From the NCBI GenBank assembly GCA_022393335.1, contig JAJEKB010020675.1, positions 77,918-141,917 on the forward strand: a DNA stretch of 64,000 nucleotides, read 5' to 3'. The notes under the pieces were generated by a model. It was not told the origin of the DNA. It was given only the letters and a program-made list of their open reading frames with translations, and searched no databases. Below are positions 10,675-22,979 of the stretch, piece after piece. Numbering within the stretch: position 1 is the stretch's first letter; every line of letters starts with the position of its first letter. A program made the position numbers and the translations under genes. This DNA is from Macrotrachela quadricornifera (Eukaryota > Rotifera > Eurotatoria > Philodinida > Philodinidae).

Positions 10675-12700
10675 AGAGCATTCAAAATCGACCACCATAG
10701 CTCATCAATATTCTAATTAGAAAGAATATCGAAATTCTGAATTAGAATTCGAGTCAGGTAGTGAGATTACAATAGCAGTCCGAGACTAGCATAACATAAT
10801 ACCTAATTATCTACATGTTTGAAACAAGCATACCCCAAATAAATTTTGTTTTCGTCCATGAATGAGTTAACGCTGAGCCTTACTCCATTTGAAAACGTTC
10901 CGCTCCCTATATCTATGTCTGTATATGTAACTTACAAGCAAAACCAAAGTAACTCTGATTTGAAAAGAGTGGAACTACGATATCGATTCTATAATCTTTT
11001 TCAGTCAATAAATCACCCATTTTGGCAAAAATTTGTTTCCTTATACTTAGTATTTAATATCAAGAAATCTAATTTCATAGTTAGATAGATCATACCCGAA
11101 AAACAATCAGATACACTTTGCTTCTCGCGAAATCTTAAGCTATTATAAAATGAGCAAACAACTAGACTCACACAAGAACTTCTACAATTTTTACAGCATT
11201 GTATATTCTATGTACGTATCTCATTTAAACATAAAATGTATAGAAACTCATGAAATATATTTTTAATTTAACTCTTACAGACTTACACGACGGATACTGT
11301 GTGATACTTTGTTTGAAAAATCAGAGTATTATTTTCCATTTTAACTGTAAAAACAAAATGACATTTGACCTTCTATTTTAGATTCTTATTAGAAACGTCG
11401 CTAGTTATATAATCAAAATGAAAGCATCCGACTTTGTCTATTCCATCTAATTATTATGTTTTCATAAAATGCAATACTTTATTTCTTATTTCTTCTTGCA
11501 AATAACAATATTTACTTATGGCACATATTAAATGTATCTGTTAAGTTTATATAGTAATCATTTTTCTTTTTTATTAACAACAAAAAAAAGCTATAAAAAT
11601 AAATCATTCTTCTTTTAATGGAATATTTACCCAAGTCGAAAAATCCAGTGGCCTGAATTTCGATACGGATTTAATCGGATTTTGTCGGAGCCCGACAGAA
11701 TCCGACGGCTTTGCTTCGTCCTGGGTAATTCTTTAAAAAATTTTGCAACGATATCATTGTCAATTTTTTCTCCTTTGACTAACATTTGTTTCAACTTTTC
11801 GGCCATATCAGCATTTCTATCATTAACTTCACATTCATCCTAAAACAAAAAAAGAATGATGAAATTAGAATTATTTTTTCAATCAAAATATTTAGAATCT
11901 TAGAGAGAACCTATTCATCTAAAAAGGTTCCTATTAACTCATACTGTAATTACATGTACAATTCAAAGACTAGATAAAAAAAAGTAGTATGATTCATATA
12001 ATTACCACTTTTCTTTCAGACAAACTAGCTCTGTCATGAATCTTTATATGATTTCATCAAGTTTATTTATTCTACCTGTTCCTAAGATATGAGCTAAAAA
12101 AGAAAGTTATGAAATCAATAATATCTCTGCAATACGTAACAACAGAGAATACTTTTGTGTAAAAATATGCTTACGTCAATTTTTTCAGCCATATATATAT
12201 AGACACAGTAAGAGAGATAATTAATCAAGAATAATATGTATAAAATATGTAAATATGTATTTCTATATATATCTATATGTATATCCCTGTATATATCGAA
12301 TGGTTGACGAAAGAATATGCAATAACTGACGAGATCAAATAAAAAAAAAGAGAAAAAAAAATATTCAATTTCTTAATTTCTTCTTCACATATAACAAAAG
12401 AGAAAAAAATCATCGTTAGTTGAAGCGTCGAGTGGATATTACAATAATTAATTGCAGTAGAGAATTAGACGCATATTCAACCCAAGCGTCGTTCATTTTT
12501 ACTCCTAAAAAATGTCGACTCAAACACATATGATTTAGTTACATAAACAGAGCATGAGAATCAGAATTATTTATGAAAAATGAAAATATATAGCCCTCTA
12601 GGATGATTAAAATCAATAATTAAGAAAGAAGATCATCCCATTTTTTTAAATTCTTATTTATTTTGCATTGTAAAGGGTGATTCTTTAAATGGCAATTAAT
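10675..12700. other. Non-coding stretch with a small repeat and microsatellites
   Basis: No gene is recognised. Around 11630-11730 TACCCAAGTCGAA and, inverted, TACCCAGGACGAA bracket about 105 bp and may be a tiny MITE. The segment 12190-12300 is a degenerate TATA/TATG microsatellite. Confidence 0.35.
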
Positions 12701-12704
12701 TTAA

Positions 12705-14622
12705 CCCTTTCACGGCGATGTCATCCACAGGTGGGCGACGCTATAATTTAACGAGAAAATGCATAGAAAAACACTTTCTTTTGCTTTTTTCTTAGGCAGG
12801 AGGTTAGACGTAAGCTGCCATAGCTTCTATCGTCAGTACTTTATTCGAATTCTTTATTCCATAGCAAAATGCTTATCATTAAGACACTCAAGACAAAAAA
12901 ATTTATCAGAGTTAGAACAGAAAATTTTTACTTTCTTTGCTGCTGCGTTGCTCGCTTCTCTTGACTGTTCTGCCCTTCCCTTCGCATAGCAGCCAGTACA
13001 CCGTCTGCCAGCATTGCACGTAGATCCTTCGTTTTCTTCGAGCTTGTGATCCGCCAGCTTGCGTTTCGTTTGACTTGTTGAACGTTCTCTCGGGTCAAGT
13101 TTTAAGTTCTCGTATGATACACCAAGAAGCAAAGATCGCACAAGACTTTCACGAAACTGTAACATTGTCGTATGGCTTGTGTCATAATTTTCCTTGTAAA
13201 TCAAATAAGCATTCACTATAACGACATTCCAAATATCATTTCAAATGCCATCTTTTGATACCACTTTCCAGACCGTCTGAGATATGTGTGGTATGCCGAT
13301 AGTTGATCTGATAAATCAATAACTTGTTTTTCTTTATTGCAATCGACAATAACTTGTGACTTCATGATGCGTTCATTTAATTTATTTGTTTTTCTGATCC
13401 CACTAAAGTGGCTGAGTGGAATGGCTCTGTGGATGTCATCAAAACATCTCTTTTATCTTTCCACTTGATTACTTTTGTATCATTGTTACTCTGTAGTCCA
13501 TAAACTTCACCACGCTTGAGCTTTTTCCGAACTACTTCATGTCCTGATCCAGCCCGATTATTTCTCAATGTTCCAGTAAGACAGGTATCATTTCGCAATA
13601 AACTTTTTACTAGAGCCATACTTGTAAAGAAGTTATCAAGTACTACAGTTCGATGATATTCCAAAAGATCATCTGTCAAATCGATTACGGCAGTTTGAGC
13701 GTACCCAGGACCAGCCATGGATCCTGCATGTGCTTTTCCAGGAATGTATTGTTTGAACAAAAGTCTCCTTTTCCATGGTACCATTGTTTCGTCAATAGAA
13801 ATAACTGAACCAAAAAGGTAAATTGACTTGAATCTAGCTCTCAATAAATCTAAAAGTGGTTTCAGCTTGAACAACCTGTCGTGGTCTGCATGCGCTTGTT
13901 GGTTGTTCGAAAAATGAAAAAATTTGAGAAGTAATTCAAATCGGTCTCTTGACATAGTATTTTGAATGATTTCAGATCCAAACAACTTGTTTTTGTGTTT
14001 GTACGTGCTGTTCTGCATATCGATTGGTTTCACGAATCATGAGACTAATAATCTCATTAGTGATGAAATGTCGGTAGCAATCGCTACGATTGATCGTACT
14101 ATCTTCCGAATTTGCCGGTACTTCTTTCATCATTCCATAATCCTTCGAGAATTCAGTATCCGATTCTGATTCTATTTCTTCCCAGACTTGCGAATCCAAA
14201 TCATCATCCGTAACTTGTTCTTCGGAGCTTGATGATTCGAATCACATTCTGGAGAAGCCATCATCCAAACTACTCACATCACTTTGTGAGTTGCCACTTT
14301 TCTCCGTATCCGTTTCTTCAAATAGCATGTAAATTGCAGATTTTGAGAATATAATTTCAGTTTGTTTTCATTATCTCGATTGGAATGATTTCAGTATTTA
14401 TATATACATGTATAGATAACTTGAAAAAATCTGATGTATCACAGAAGAAAAGAAGATGGGAAAAAACCAACATAGTAAATTTTATTGGAAAGATCCATAT
14501 TCATCACTGGATACTTCCCATACATAAAAAATATCCATGCATATATTTATCGAGGACGAACATGCATGAGAATTGGTATCTTGAACTTAATTTCCTCGAA
14601 AAACCGAATCGCTGTGAAAGGG
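12705..14622 (-). mobile_element. piggyBac-type DNA transposon (decayed)
   Basis: The 1918 bp element is bounded by 15 bp inverted repeats, CCCTTTCACGGCGAT at 12705-12719 and its complement with one mismatch (CCCTTTCACAGCGAT) at 14608-14622. It is flanked on both sides by TTAA (12701-12704 and 14623-14626), the target duplication typical of piggyBac. The interior encodes a broken piggyBac transposase on the minus strand. The ends look well preserved, so the element could have remained mobilisable in trans by a related transposase. Confidence 0.92.
12854..14328 (-). pseudogene. piggyBac transposase pseudogene
   Basis: The likely start is ATG at 14328, followed by an acidic N-terminus with an in-frame TGA. 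The frame then reads to RETNRYAEQ, shifts near 14000-14030 into MSRDRFELLLKFFHF, shifts again near 13385 and again near 13220. All three catalytic aspartates are visible: ISIDETMVPWKRR, VVLDNFFTS and VIDLSDQ. The C-terminus has a cysteine-rich zinc-finger domain (CNAGRRCTGC ... FFCLECL) typical of the family. About 50 residues that normally lie between the RETNRYA block and the MSRDRF block appear to be missing. The stop, three frameshifts and this deletion indicate an inactive gene. Confidence 0.9.
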
Positions 14623-14626
14623 TTAA

Positions 14627-15937
14627 TAATCTCTATTCAGGTAATTGTTAGAAGAATGTTTATGCATTATGATACTTGTCTATAAGTTCTGTAATAGAAA
14701 ATTTCTTCTTATTATTGCCGATTTACAAAATTTATTGCTATCCCTAGAAACTTCAGCTTGCACCGCCAATGATTTTCGGTGAGCACTCTTAATTTACTTG
14801 ATCAGTCAAACTGTTCTTCATATAATCATTCATTTAAAAGGCATACTATGAAAATATTTTATGAAATAAAATAGATACTATTTGTTAATTTTTATTTAAG
14901 TATACTTGCTATTTCGCGAAAAATCTTTCTATGGTTATATAGAATTTCGATTTATTAAAAATATTAGATTCTGAAAAAAAATTTAAACTTCATTTAAACA
15001 TTTGTAAATATGTTTTTTTGTGTAGAATGTAGAGATATATGACATTGTTTTATGAAAAGCAAAAGTATTTTAACTTATTTGTTAATAGTAATCAAAAATC
15101 AGTTGGATTCATTGAAAATAAACGATGAAATTATACAAAAGTAGATGAATTCTTTTATTCTTCTTGCTTTATTCTCTCATCACCTTTTTAATAGGAATAA
15201 CAAAAGGAAAATAAAAGAAAATAAAACGTATTTCTAATTCAAACATTAATTATTTAAGAAAAACATAAATATAAAAAGAGTCATATTATTATAAGAATAC
15301 AATAGAAACCATGAAAAATAAATGAATAGTCAACAACTATTCTAATTAGTTTCGTAAGTATAATCTTTTCGTTAAAGTTAATTAATCTTTAGAGAGAAAC
15401 AATTTTGTTTGATATATCGAATTTGTTAACGAGATTATTAATATAATAAGGTAGTTGAATAAAAGATATTTATTTTGTTAAAGTGTTAAAAAACTTGCTG
15501 AATAAATATCACCAAACTTCAATAAGATTAACTTGATGGAAATAAACGATATTATTTGTGTAGCTAAGGAAAAAAAATAAAAGTTTATTTTAAATTTGCA
15601 GAGTCAATGTGATTATTTTGACAGCCATATTTATTGGAATGATAGAAAGTATTATTTTCACCAATGTGTTAGAATAATATTGATTTTCTTTTTTTTTCGT
15701 TTTCTTTCTTTCTTTCTTTGAATAAATTGAGTGATTAAAGAAGTTGATGGTTGCCGTCGTTATTATTGATTGATTTATTCGTTGTCGATTCTTTTTTTCA
15801 CACATTTAAAGTGTTCCACTTGAAGGGCATGCAACGATTGCATTTGCATTCATCAATATATATGTGTACATATTGCTTATTTTTCAACAGACATCTAAAA
15901 CACTTCCATCGCCGTCTTCATCGTCGTCAAAAGAAAA
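14627..15937. other. AT-rich stretch upstream of the lamin-tail gene
   Basis: No gene is recognised. A TTTC microsatellite lies near 15700-15720. The segment just before 15938 is C/T-rich and could contain the promoter or leader of the next gene, but no confident core element was found. Confidence 0.35.
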
Positions 15938-17944
15938 ATGGATGTGAAACAAATTCATATTGAAAATAATAAATCAACGTTTAATTCTAGTTCAATAAAA
16001 CGTTTAATTCATTTTGTTCATAATCTTGAAGAAAAATTATCATCTGTTAAAACAATTCATGAAAAATTGCATGAATTAATATTTATTGTATCAAAAACAC
16101 ACGAAAATATTATTCAAGAGTTAACAACAATTAAAAATGTTTTAAATGAACAAAAACAAGATGAAGATGAGTTAGTTATTTTTCATATTTAATAGATTTT
16201 TATTTTCCACTTTTAATAGAACAATTCCAATTGATGAAACAAAATCTGAATGGGATGAAGAAGATGACGAACAACAAGAACAAGAACAAGAACAAGGCCA
16301 AGATCAAATCTCAGATGCAACAAAAAAATTTCAATCAAAATCAGTAACAAACTTAAATACAAGAGATGAACAAATAAATTCTCCATCAAGTCGTCCGACG
16401 GATCGTTTATCGTTATGTTCAGCATCATCGTATGCTTCAACATCAACTAATTCATCAGCTATTGAAAATCGTACCAATTCTTCAACAAGTAAACATTCAT
16501 CAAATTTAAAAAAATCCAATCAATCATCATCAAGATCTAAATCACCAAAATCAGTTACTTTTAGTCTTAGTCAAAACAACAATTCAAATAATAATATTAT
16601 TCAACGAGAAACATTCATTGGACCTATTCAAAAATCTCAAACAGAAATAGATAATACATTTACTCAAATGACAACTCCAATTGTTCCCAATTTTAATCAA
16701 ATGGTTAGACAAAATTCTAATATTATACCAGATCTATTTAAACAACATATTAATGAAGTTACAAATAAACCAAATATTGGTTATAAATTGGGAAAGTAAG
16801 ACTTTTTAATTTTACATTTTATTTTTTTGTACTTTGATAAATTAGTGCATTAACAAATGTACGTATTCATGAAATTGAACCAAATAATGGCGATTATCTT
16901 CGTTTACTTAATATTTCAAATTCTGATGATTATGATTTGAGTGAACATTTTTTACAACAAAATATTGCTTGTGTACCTATTTGTCGTTTTCGATTTCCAA
17001 ATAATACTATTATTAGAGCTGGACAAACTGTCACTGTAACTAATGAGAAAGGTTTTAATTATTTGGAAAAAATTTCTTTGCATGTTAGGTTTGGTGTGGT
17101 GCATTAAGAGGTATTGATCCTCAACCGCCACATATATTTCTATGGAAAGAACAAAGGCGATGGGAAACTGGACCAGAATGTGTGACTATATTGGCTAAAC
17201 CAAGTGGACAGGTACAAGGAATTTATTTTTATATTTCACATTGAAAACAGTTCTGTATATAATCTCGTATAAAAATATGTGAATAGAATAATTTCAATGG
17301 AAGTTGAAAAATTAATTAGTTTTTTTCTTATTTATTATAAAATGTTCTCATATGATTTCTATTTAAATAGGCAATTGCATGGGCACGAAGTTCACATCGT
17401 GTTAATAGTGATCAATCATCAAGTAAATATTATTTTTACTGAATTAATAAAACAATTTGTTCTAAATTTAGGTGATATTTTGTTTGTACATTCAAAATCG
17501 AACAGTGGAGCATCAGATACAACAAGTATTTCATCAAATCCTTTAAAGTTATTTTCATTTTTTTAAATATTTTCCATTATGAAGAATATATCTTTTTAAA
17601 ATAGAAGTAGTTCTCGTCTTTCATCCTTTTATTCTATTGGAAGTAATAAACCTCCATTTGCACATTCTCCATCAAGTCCTGTACATCCTGATCATAATGT
17701 AGGAAGTTCATCAAATCCGCCAAATGTTCTTCGTTCGCAAATGCATCAAAGAGTATGTTTATTATTTTATTGTTTTATTCAAAATATTTGATAAACTTAG
17801 GGTGGTTTTTCTCAATTACTTAATCGACCAAAATCAACTCCATTTGCAAGTCACACTGGTTGTAAACAAGATTTAATTAGTATAAATTTTCTACGAAAAC
17901 AACAAACAACACAACCACATAAACAAACTATTGTTAAAACATAA
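15938..17944 (+). CDS. Lamin-tail-domain protein, eight exons
   Basis: Exons by splice sites and unbroken frame: 15938-16170, 16220-16795, 16846-17035, 17089-17211, 17371-17422, 17472-17547, 17605-17752, 17801-17944. The total is 513 residues. Introns are 48-57 bp except one of 159 bp, and all are GT-AG. Residues about 18-75 look like a short coiled coil (IHFVHNLEEKL onward). Next comes a Glu/Gln run and a long Ser/Asn-rich linker with RSKSPKS. Residues about 268-385 match a lamin tail (Ig-fold) domain: NVRIHEIEPNNGDYLRLLN, then FRFPNNTIIRAGQTVTVWCG, then PPHIFLWKEQRRW and a closing AIAWARSS. A Ser/Pro-rich tail follows. No CaaX motif is present, and the rod is far shorter than in a true lamin. 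It is probably a nuclear or cytoskeletal protein related to LMNTD-type proteins rather than a lamin. An AAAATGG context supports the start. Confidence 0.85.
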
Positions 17945-18436
17945 AATATAAATTTTTTAAGTAAATATATTTATTTTAATTAGAATATTATTATAAATAT
18001 TCACATCCAATCTATTTTATTCGTAAATTTAGACATAAACCATCATTGAAAATTACGTTTTACTGTTGATAATCAAAAAATAAAAGATATTTATATTAGT
18101 TAAATAAATTTTCCAATCAGATCTACAATCATTACCTGGAATGCCAAGAATTTTATCGAGATTAGAAATGCTGATTTATTTTTATATTTTTTTATAGTAA
18201 AGAATAAATATAATTATAATTTTTATATTCATGAAATAAAGATGAAGAAATTCGCGTGATTGCACTCAAATTCTTAAGTCCGAAATGAATTGTCTATTTG
18301 CATGTTTGTCTACAGACTTTGCTCATTCCACTATCACAACAGCAATATATTCTATGGAGTACCCTTAGGTCTTCAAGTTGTATATTATGGAGGTATTCTA
18401 CACCCTTATGCACCATGTAATGGAGGCATTATGGTA
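17945..18436. other. Non-coding stretch after the lamin-tail gene
   Basis: AT-rich 3' flank with no gene recognised. The DNA becomes less AT-rich just before the MITE at 18437. Confidence 0.35.
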
Positions 18437-18645
18437 CGCTGTAAAAAAGTAAGCGTCGGATAGTAACCCTCGAAAAGGGTTTTATGGACAAAGAAAATAG
18501 TGTAAGGGTATATGAATTTGCAACGTATAACAAATCCTTGCCAAGGTTTATGAGAGGGCAGATTACGTCCATAAACCTAAAAAAGGGTTTATACCGTGAT
18601 CATGAATCTCGAGAGTTTATTATCCGATGCTTATGTTTTACAGTG
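18437..18645. mobile_element. MITE with TA target site, CRCTGTAAAA ends
   Basis: The 209 bp element is flanked by TA at 18435-18436 and 18646-18647. Its terminal inverted repeats extend about 40 bp: CGCTGTAAAAAAGTAAGCGT on the left, and CACTGTAAAACATAAGCATC read inward from the right, continuing through CGGATA and CTCGA. The TA duplication and ends suggest a Tc1/mariner-derived non-autonomous element. It has no coding capacity. Confidence 0.75.
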
Positions 18646-18647
18646 TA

Positions 18648-19948
18648 CTCAATGGCTATGTTTATTAGGTAACCATCGTTCTTCAAGGACTATTCTCTTC
18701 ATTGTAGTCAGATGCATAATCTCAAAAATGACTGTGCATTTGTATCTTTGCTCATAGGGCAGTAGTTCGAATCTACAGTCAAGGAATCTGGTGAATCGCC
18801 TCGAGCCATGCTCCTTCTTCATCTTTTTATGAGATAAATCACTATTCATTCGTACGATACAAAATAAGATAAAATTATGGAACAGACTTGGAACCGGTGA
18901 GGTTTTTTTTGGGACGGACCGGACCAGGCGGCCAACATTTATAATTGTATTGGCAAATATCGATGAATTTTAACGTCTAGCTTAAATGATAAAAATTCAA
19001 ATATGTGTAAAATGCTTAATTTAAAAGTAAAATTATACAAGAATTTTAAGTTTTTCATTTGAATTTACATTTTGATAGATATCGCGAATGTATTCTGATG
19101 ATATTTAGTAAAATTGTGGAAGATGCAGAGTTCGCTACCATCCTCCTATTAAAATCTAATTTAGTTTACGGAGATATATAGATCATCAATGTTTCCCCAT
19201 TAGAATCTAATCTGGTTTAAAAAGATGTATAATTCGCAAATATAGTTTATGACATTTATTTTGGTTTAAAAATTTACAGTTTTTATCTCAATTAAAAATA
19301 AAGGAATGGAGGATTATTTTTAAGGTCGTTTTTGAATTTATTCTAGAGCATATATTCATCTTTCTTATACCCCACAGAAAACACTCTTCCGGCCAAAAAG
19401 AAGAAGAAAGGATTTAATGAGTAAGATTGTAGATTTATTTTTAGTCTGTCTCAGTACACCTTCTATAATAACCTAATCCTTATAATTTTTTTAGTGCAGG
19501 TGGTTGAAAGATCCGCAGAGATTTTGTAAATTGTTTTTAGTCTGTTTCAAACTAGCTTTGATTATCGAACCTCGATGACATTTATGGAGCAGAGGGTAAG
19601 AAAAGGTGGGAAAAAAATTATTTTCAATCTGTTATAAATTATCACTTACTACCAAATCTTTGTGAAATATTTCGTCTATTATGTTAAATAAAAAAATATT
19701 TTGTGAACTTCTAACTAAATCAATTTTTTCAACTTGTTTACAGAGTTGTAGTCATAATACAAATATTTTATATTTTTTCTAATATTTCAGCGATTTCGAA
19801 CTCAACTGACTTTTTATGTTAACAGTGACATACGCACAATAACTATACTTAAAGAAAAAACAAATTAATTTGTAATTTTGAGTCTAATAAAAAATGAATT
19901 CTGTTTAAGTTTAATTTTGCCTGTGATACATGTATATACACCTTTGTA
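18648..19948. other. Non-coding stretch
   Basis: No gene is recognised. Around 19140-19250 a unit of about 60 bp containing ATTARAATCTAATYTRGTTT occurs twice in tandem. Near 18755 GTAGTTCGAATCTACAG resembles a Pol III B box, but no tRNA fold was found. Confidence 0.35.
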
Positions 19949-20280
19949 TTCTGTAAAACAAAGGAGTTTTGCAGAACCCTCCGAAAAGGTTCTGTAGATT
20001 TCAAAAAGACTCCAAATGTGCCCAAAGTCTCAAAGAAAGGATAAAAAATTCGACAGAACCTTTCGAGGTTTTGTACTTTTTCATGGAACCTTCTTTTGCT
20101 TTATGTAACCTAAAAAAAAGGTTCTGCAAGAGATGATTCTGCTAGTGAGTACTCGGCAAAATCTTCAAAAAGTTCTGTTGAATTTTTTATCCTTTTTTTT
20201 GAGACTGAGCACATTTGGAGTCTTTTAGAAACCTACAAAACCTTTTCGGATGGTTCCGCAAAACTCTTTTTTTTAGAGAG
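19949..20280. mobile_element. Hairpin MITE, TA target site
   Basis: The 332 bp element is flanked by TA (19947-19948, 20281-20282). The two arms of about 140 bp pair along most of their length: GAGTTTTGCAGAACC on the left matches GAGTTTTGCGGAACC read from the right, and GACTCCAAATGTGC and GGATAAAAAATTC recur exactly. The centre lies near 20115 and there is no coding frame. TA flanks point to a Tc1/mariner-type origin. Confidence 0.75.
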
Positions 20281-20860
20281 TATGTGTATTGCTCATTTGT
20301 GCATCAATTTTACCTTCATTTTATCAGTAATAACTTGACAAAGAGTGATGTGCTCTCTAAAAAAAATGAAATAAATAAATTGAGTAAAAAAAGAAGAATA
20401 ATAAGCTCATTAAGCAAACATTATATCTTAGCTAACAATCAGTAAACGAGAAAAGCTTATATCTCTTTCGTGAAAAATAAAACAATAGCCATTTCTAACC
20501 TAGCAAAAACAAGTACCGTTCGTCGTTTCGACTCACTTAGTCCTCAACTGTGGAGGGTAGAATTTTTTTTTCGCAAGTATCAATACAGGAGGAATTGATC
20601 TACACACTTTATACGAATAAGCAATTCAAATCTCTTTGCTCAATTCGTAACATTGGAAAAAAAACTACTTGATCCTTTTTGTGAAATCGTTTGGAATAGA
20701 ACATTTTTTATTGAAAGCGTGTAATATTATAAGCACTAGCAATTACATGCAAATTTTGTAAAAGAGAGAAAGAAGGTTAGAACCATTGAGCAAAACGCAA
20801 TAGTGTTTCTATATATAGTTTATCTAGTCTTTCTATCTCAGCAAGTTGCAATTTGCTTGG

Positions 20861-21945
20861 TTACATTAATAAAGTTTTGTAATCGAAATGTCTTAAAATA
20901 ATTAAATCAGTTAAACGTTTCACACGTGGCAACGGTACATAAATTACGGCAAGATCATCAATTCTGCGTGGTAGTTTTAAATCAATAATAACATTATTCA
21001 AAGTTTGACCTTGACTTTTATGTGTTGTAATAGAATATGCAGACACAAGAGATAATGCACGTCGCATAACCGATAAAATTGTCTTTTGATCTAATTTTGG
21101 TTTCTTATCTTTTGGTAAAATATTAGCAATATTAATACGAAATGTTTGTTCCATTGATGTTAAAGAAATGAGATTTGATGGAAGTTGTTCGAAATCGCAT
21201 TCAATCTTCGATCGAACGATTTAAATTATGGCGTATAAAGGCTTACGTATATATCGTGTATTGCTGATAAATGTTTTTGAAATAACGTCTGTTGAAATAG
21301 AATCTTCTTCATAAATAAGTTGTCGAAATATTCCATTCATTCCATTAATAAGGCCCAGCTCAATAGCAATATTTTGTGTTAAAATAACAGGCATTTCAGG
21401 AATCAGCGGTAAAAGACCAGGTAAGTGCTCTGTTTTGGTATCACATAATTCCAACAACTTTTTAAATAATTCTGAATCTTCAATTGATTTGCCTTTACAA
21501 CTGTCTTGGGCAATACATACCATAAGTGCTTGTCTAATCTCTGCCGCCTTATGAACTGCTGCCTTGATGTTCAATTGTGTCCGTACTTCATTTCGGAACA
21601 CGAAAATGAACACCTGAAAAAATAAAGATAGGTAATTATTTAAAACAAAAGGAAACTCTACTTTATTCCAAGGCGAATCACGTAAAGAGTCTACGGATGG
21701 TTGTCCCACAACTCATGTTAGCAGTACCTCATAATCGTCATGATTACATTGTCCATGACGAAATCGTTACAGGAGTTGAAGATATCGAGGATCTTCCGTT
21801 CGCATTTGCTGAGTGAGTTTTACAACGCAGTTGATTTGAAGAATTAGAGAACGTGCAACGCATTGTTGAATTTCTTTTTCATTGGCTAATTTACCTGATT
21901 TTTCTCGATGGTAAACTAATTGATTAATTATTCGTTAGAGACAGG
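20861..21945 (-). pseudogene. PIF1-like helicase fragment (transposon-derived)
   Basis: The frame reads from about 21945 down to 20861 and is broken by three in-frame stops (near 21221, 21717 and 21770). Recognisable parts are a QQMRTEDPRYLQLL region, SVDSLRDSPWNK, NEVRTQLN, MPVILTQNIAIELGLINGMN, and the C-terminal helicase signature AYSITTHKSQGQT followed by PLPRVKRLTDLI. A 48 bp segment ending TTTTTTCAG at about 21615 looks like a retained intron between SPWNK and VFIFVFRNEV. The N-terminal ATPase half with the Walker motifs is missing. It differs from the helicase of the Helitron at 25-27 kb, so it stems from another family. It is non-functional. Confidence 0.75.
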
Positions 21946-21949
21946 ATAT

Positions 21950-22590
21950 TGGGCTCATCATAGAGAGTGAGAAACGCGGTCTAAAGTCATCACATATTGT
22001 GACAGATAGCTTCAGAATACTATCAGGGGTCATGTATAACTCAAGTCTAGTTAAAATATCAATGGAGTATCTTCTCATTGAAGTTCTATGGTTTATAGTC
22101 AGGAATACTGCGGAAGCATACCTAGTTATACATAAAATCCTAACTTTTTGAGAATTCCCAACAATGAGTGTATCGTGTTTCACATTTTTAATCCGAAAGA
22201 ATTGCACTGAAAGCTTTTTTATTGTGAAGATAATGAAATTTTCACTGAATCGTTAAAGTATTATTATGTAAAAAAACATTCTAAATTTTCTTTTTTATTT
22301 TTACTTTTAAAAAGTCGCCCATAGAAAGATGGAATATTATATTCTGGACTAACATGAGTACTTTCAATTATTTATTGGAAATTCTAATGCTTGGTTATTA
22401 TATTATAAAAAACTATGTTCATCCATTGTTTTATCCTACACTACATTTAACCATCGTTTGATAAGATATTTATGTTTCATAAAAGTGCAAGTGAAAATTT
22501 ATCGTTCAACTACTTTTTCTTCATTTCATATAGTTCTATTTATGAGGGAACAACACTAGTGAATCATACATCATTTGAAATAGAAAAAGA
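21950..22590. other. Non-coding stretch
   Basis: No gene is recognised. A minus-strand frame at 21935-22207 has no family resemblance. A continuing exon of the neighbouring EF-hand-like gene could lie here, but none fits both the splice signals and the frame. Confidence 0.3.
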
Positions 22591-22594
22591 TATT

Positions 22595-22975
22595 CTAATA
22601 ACTTACCAGATTATCATCATAACTTCTTTTTTCACGTAGAATTTCAATAATATTGATAAATGCTTTTTTAGATATTTTATCTGAATCTAAATTAATATTT
22701 AATTAAAATATAATTCAAAATAATATTAATAAATATTCACATTCATAGTCAGCATCATTTAACAACTTGTTAATTGTAGTTGGACTTGTTTCCGCACAAA
22801 TCATATTTATAATCGAGTCTACAACAAAAAAGAAACAAATTAGACGTCAGTATTTCTAATATTATAATAGTATATACATATGACTATTGTCCAAAGTAAT
22901 ATGACCTTCTTTAGCTAATTCATTAAATTTTTCATTAGCAAAGTGAAGTTTTTGATACTTGATTTGAAAATCCAT
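22595..22975 (-). CDS. Short EF-hand-like protein, three exons
   Basis: Built by eye from splice sites: exon 1 at 22975-22885, exon 2 at 22818-22741, exon 3 from 22686. Introns are 66 and 54 bp, GT-AG. The joined product starts MDFQIKYQKLHFANEKFNEL and contains LLNDADYEYSDKISKKAF at residues about 49-66. Its spacing fits an EF-hand: loop residues 54-65 with Asp at 1, Glu at 3, Ser at 5 and Ile at 8. The final Glu of the loop is replaced by Ala65, so calcium binding is doubtful. Exon 3 either runs into a TAG at 22595, giving about 86 residues, or is spliced at GTAAGT (22606) to a further exon that I could not identify. Calmodulin-like proteins are usually longer, so this may be half a protein or a decaying copy. 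Confidence 0.5.
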
Positions 22976-22979
22976 TACT

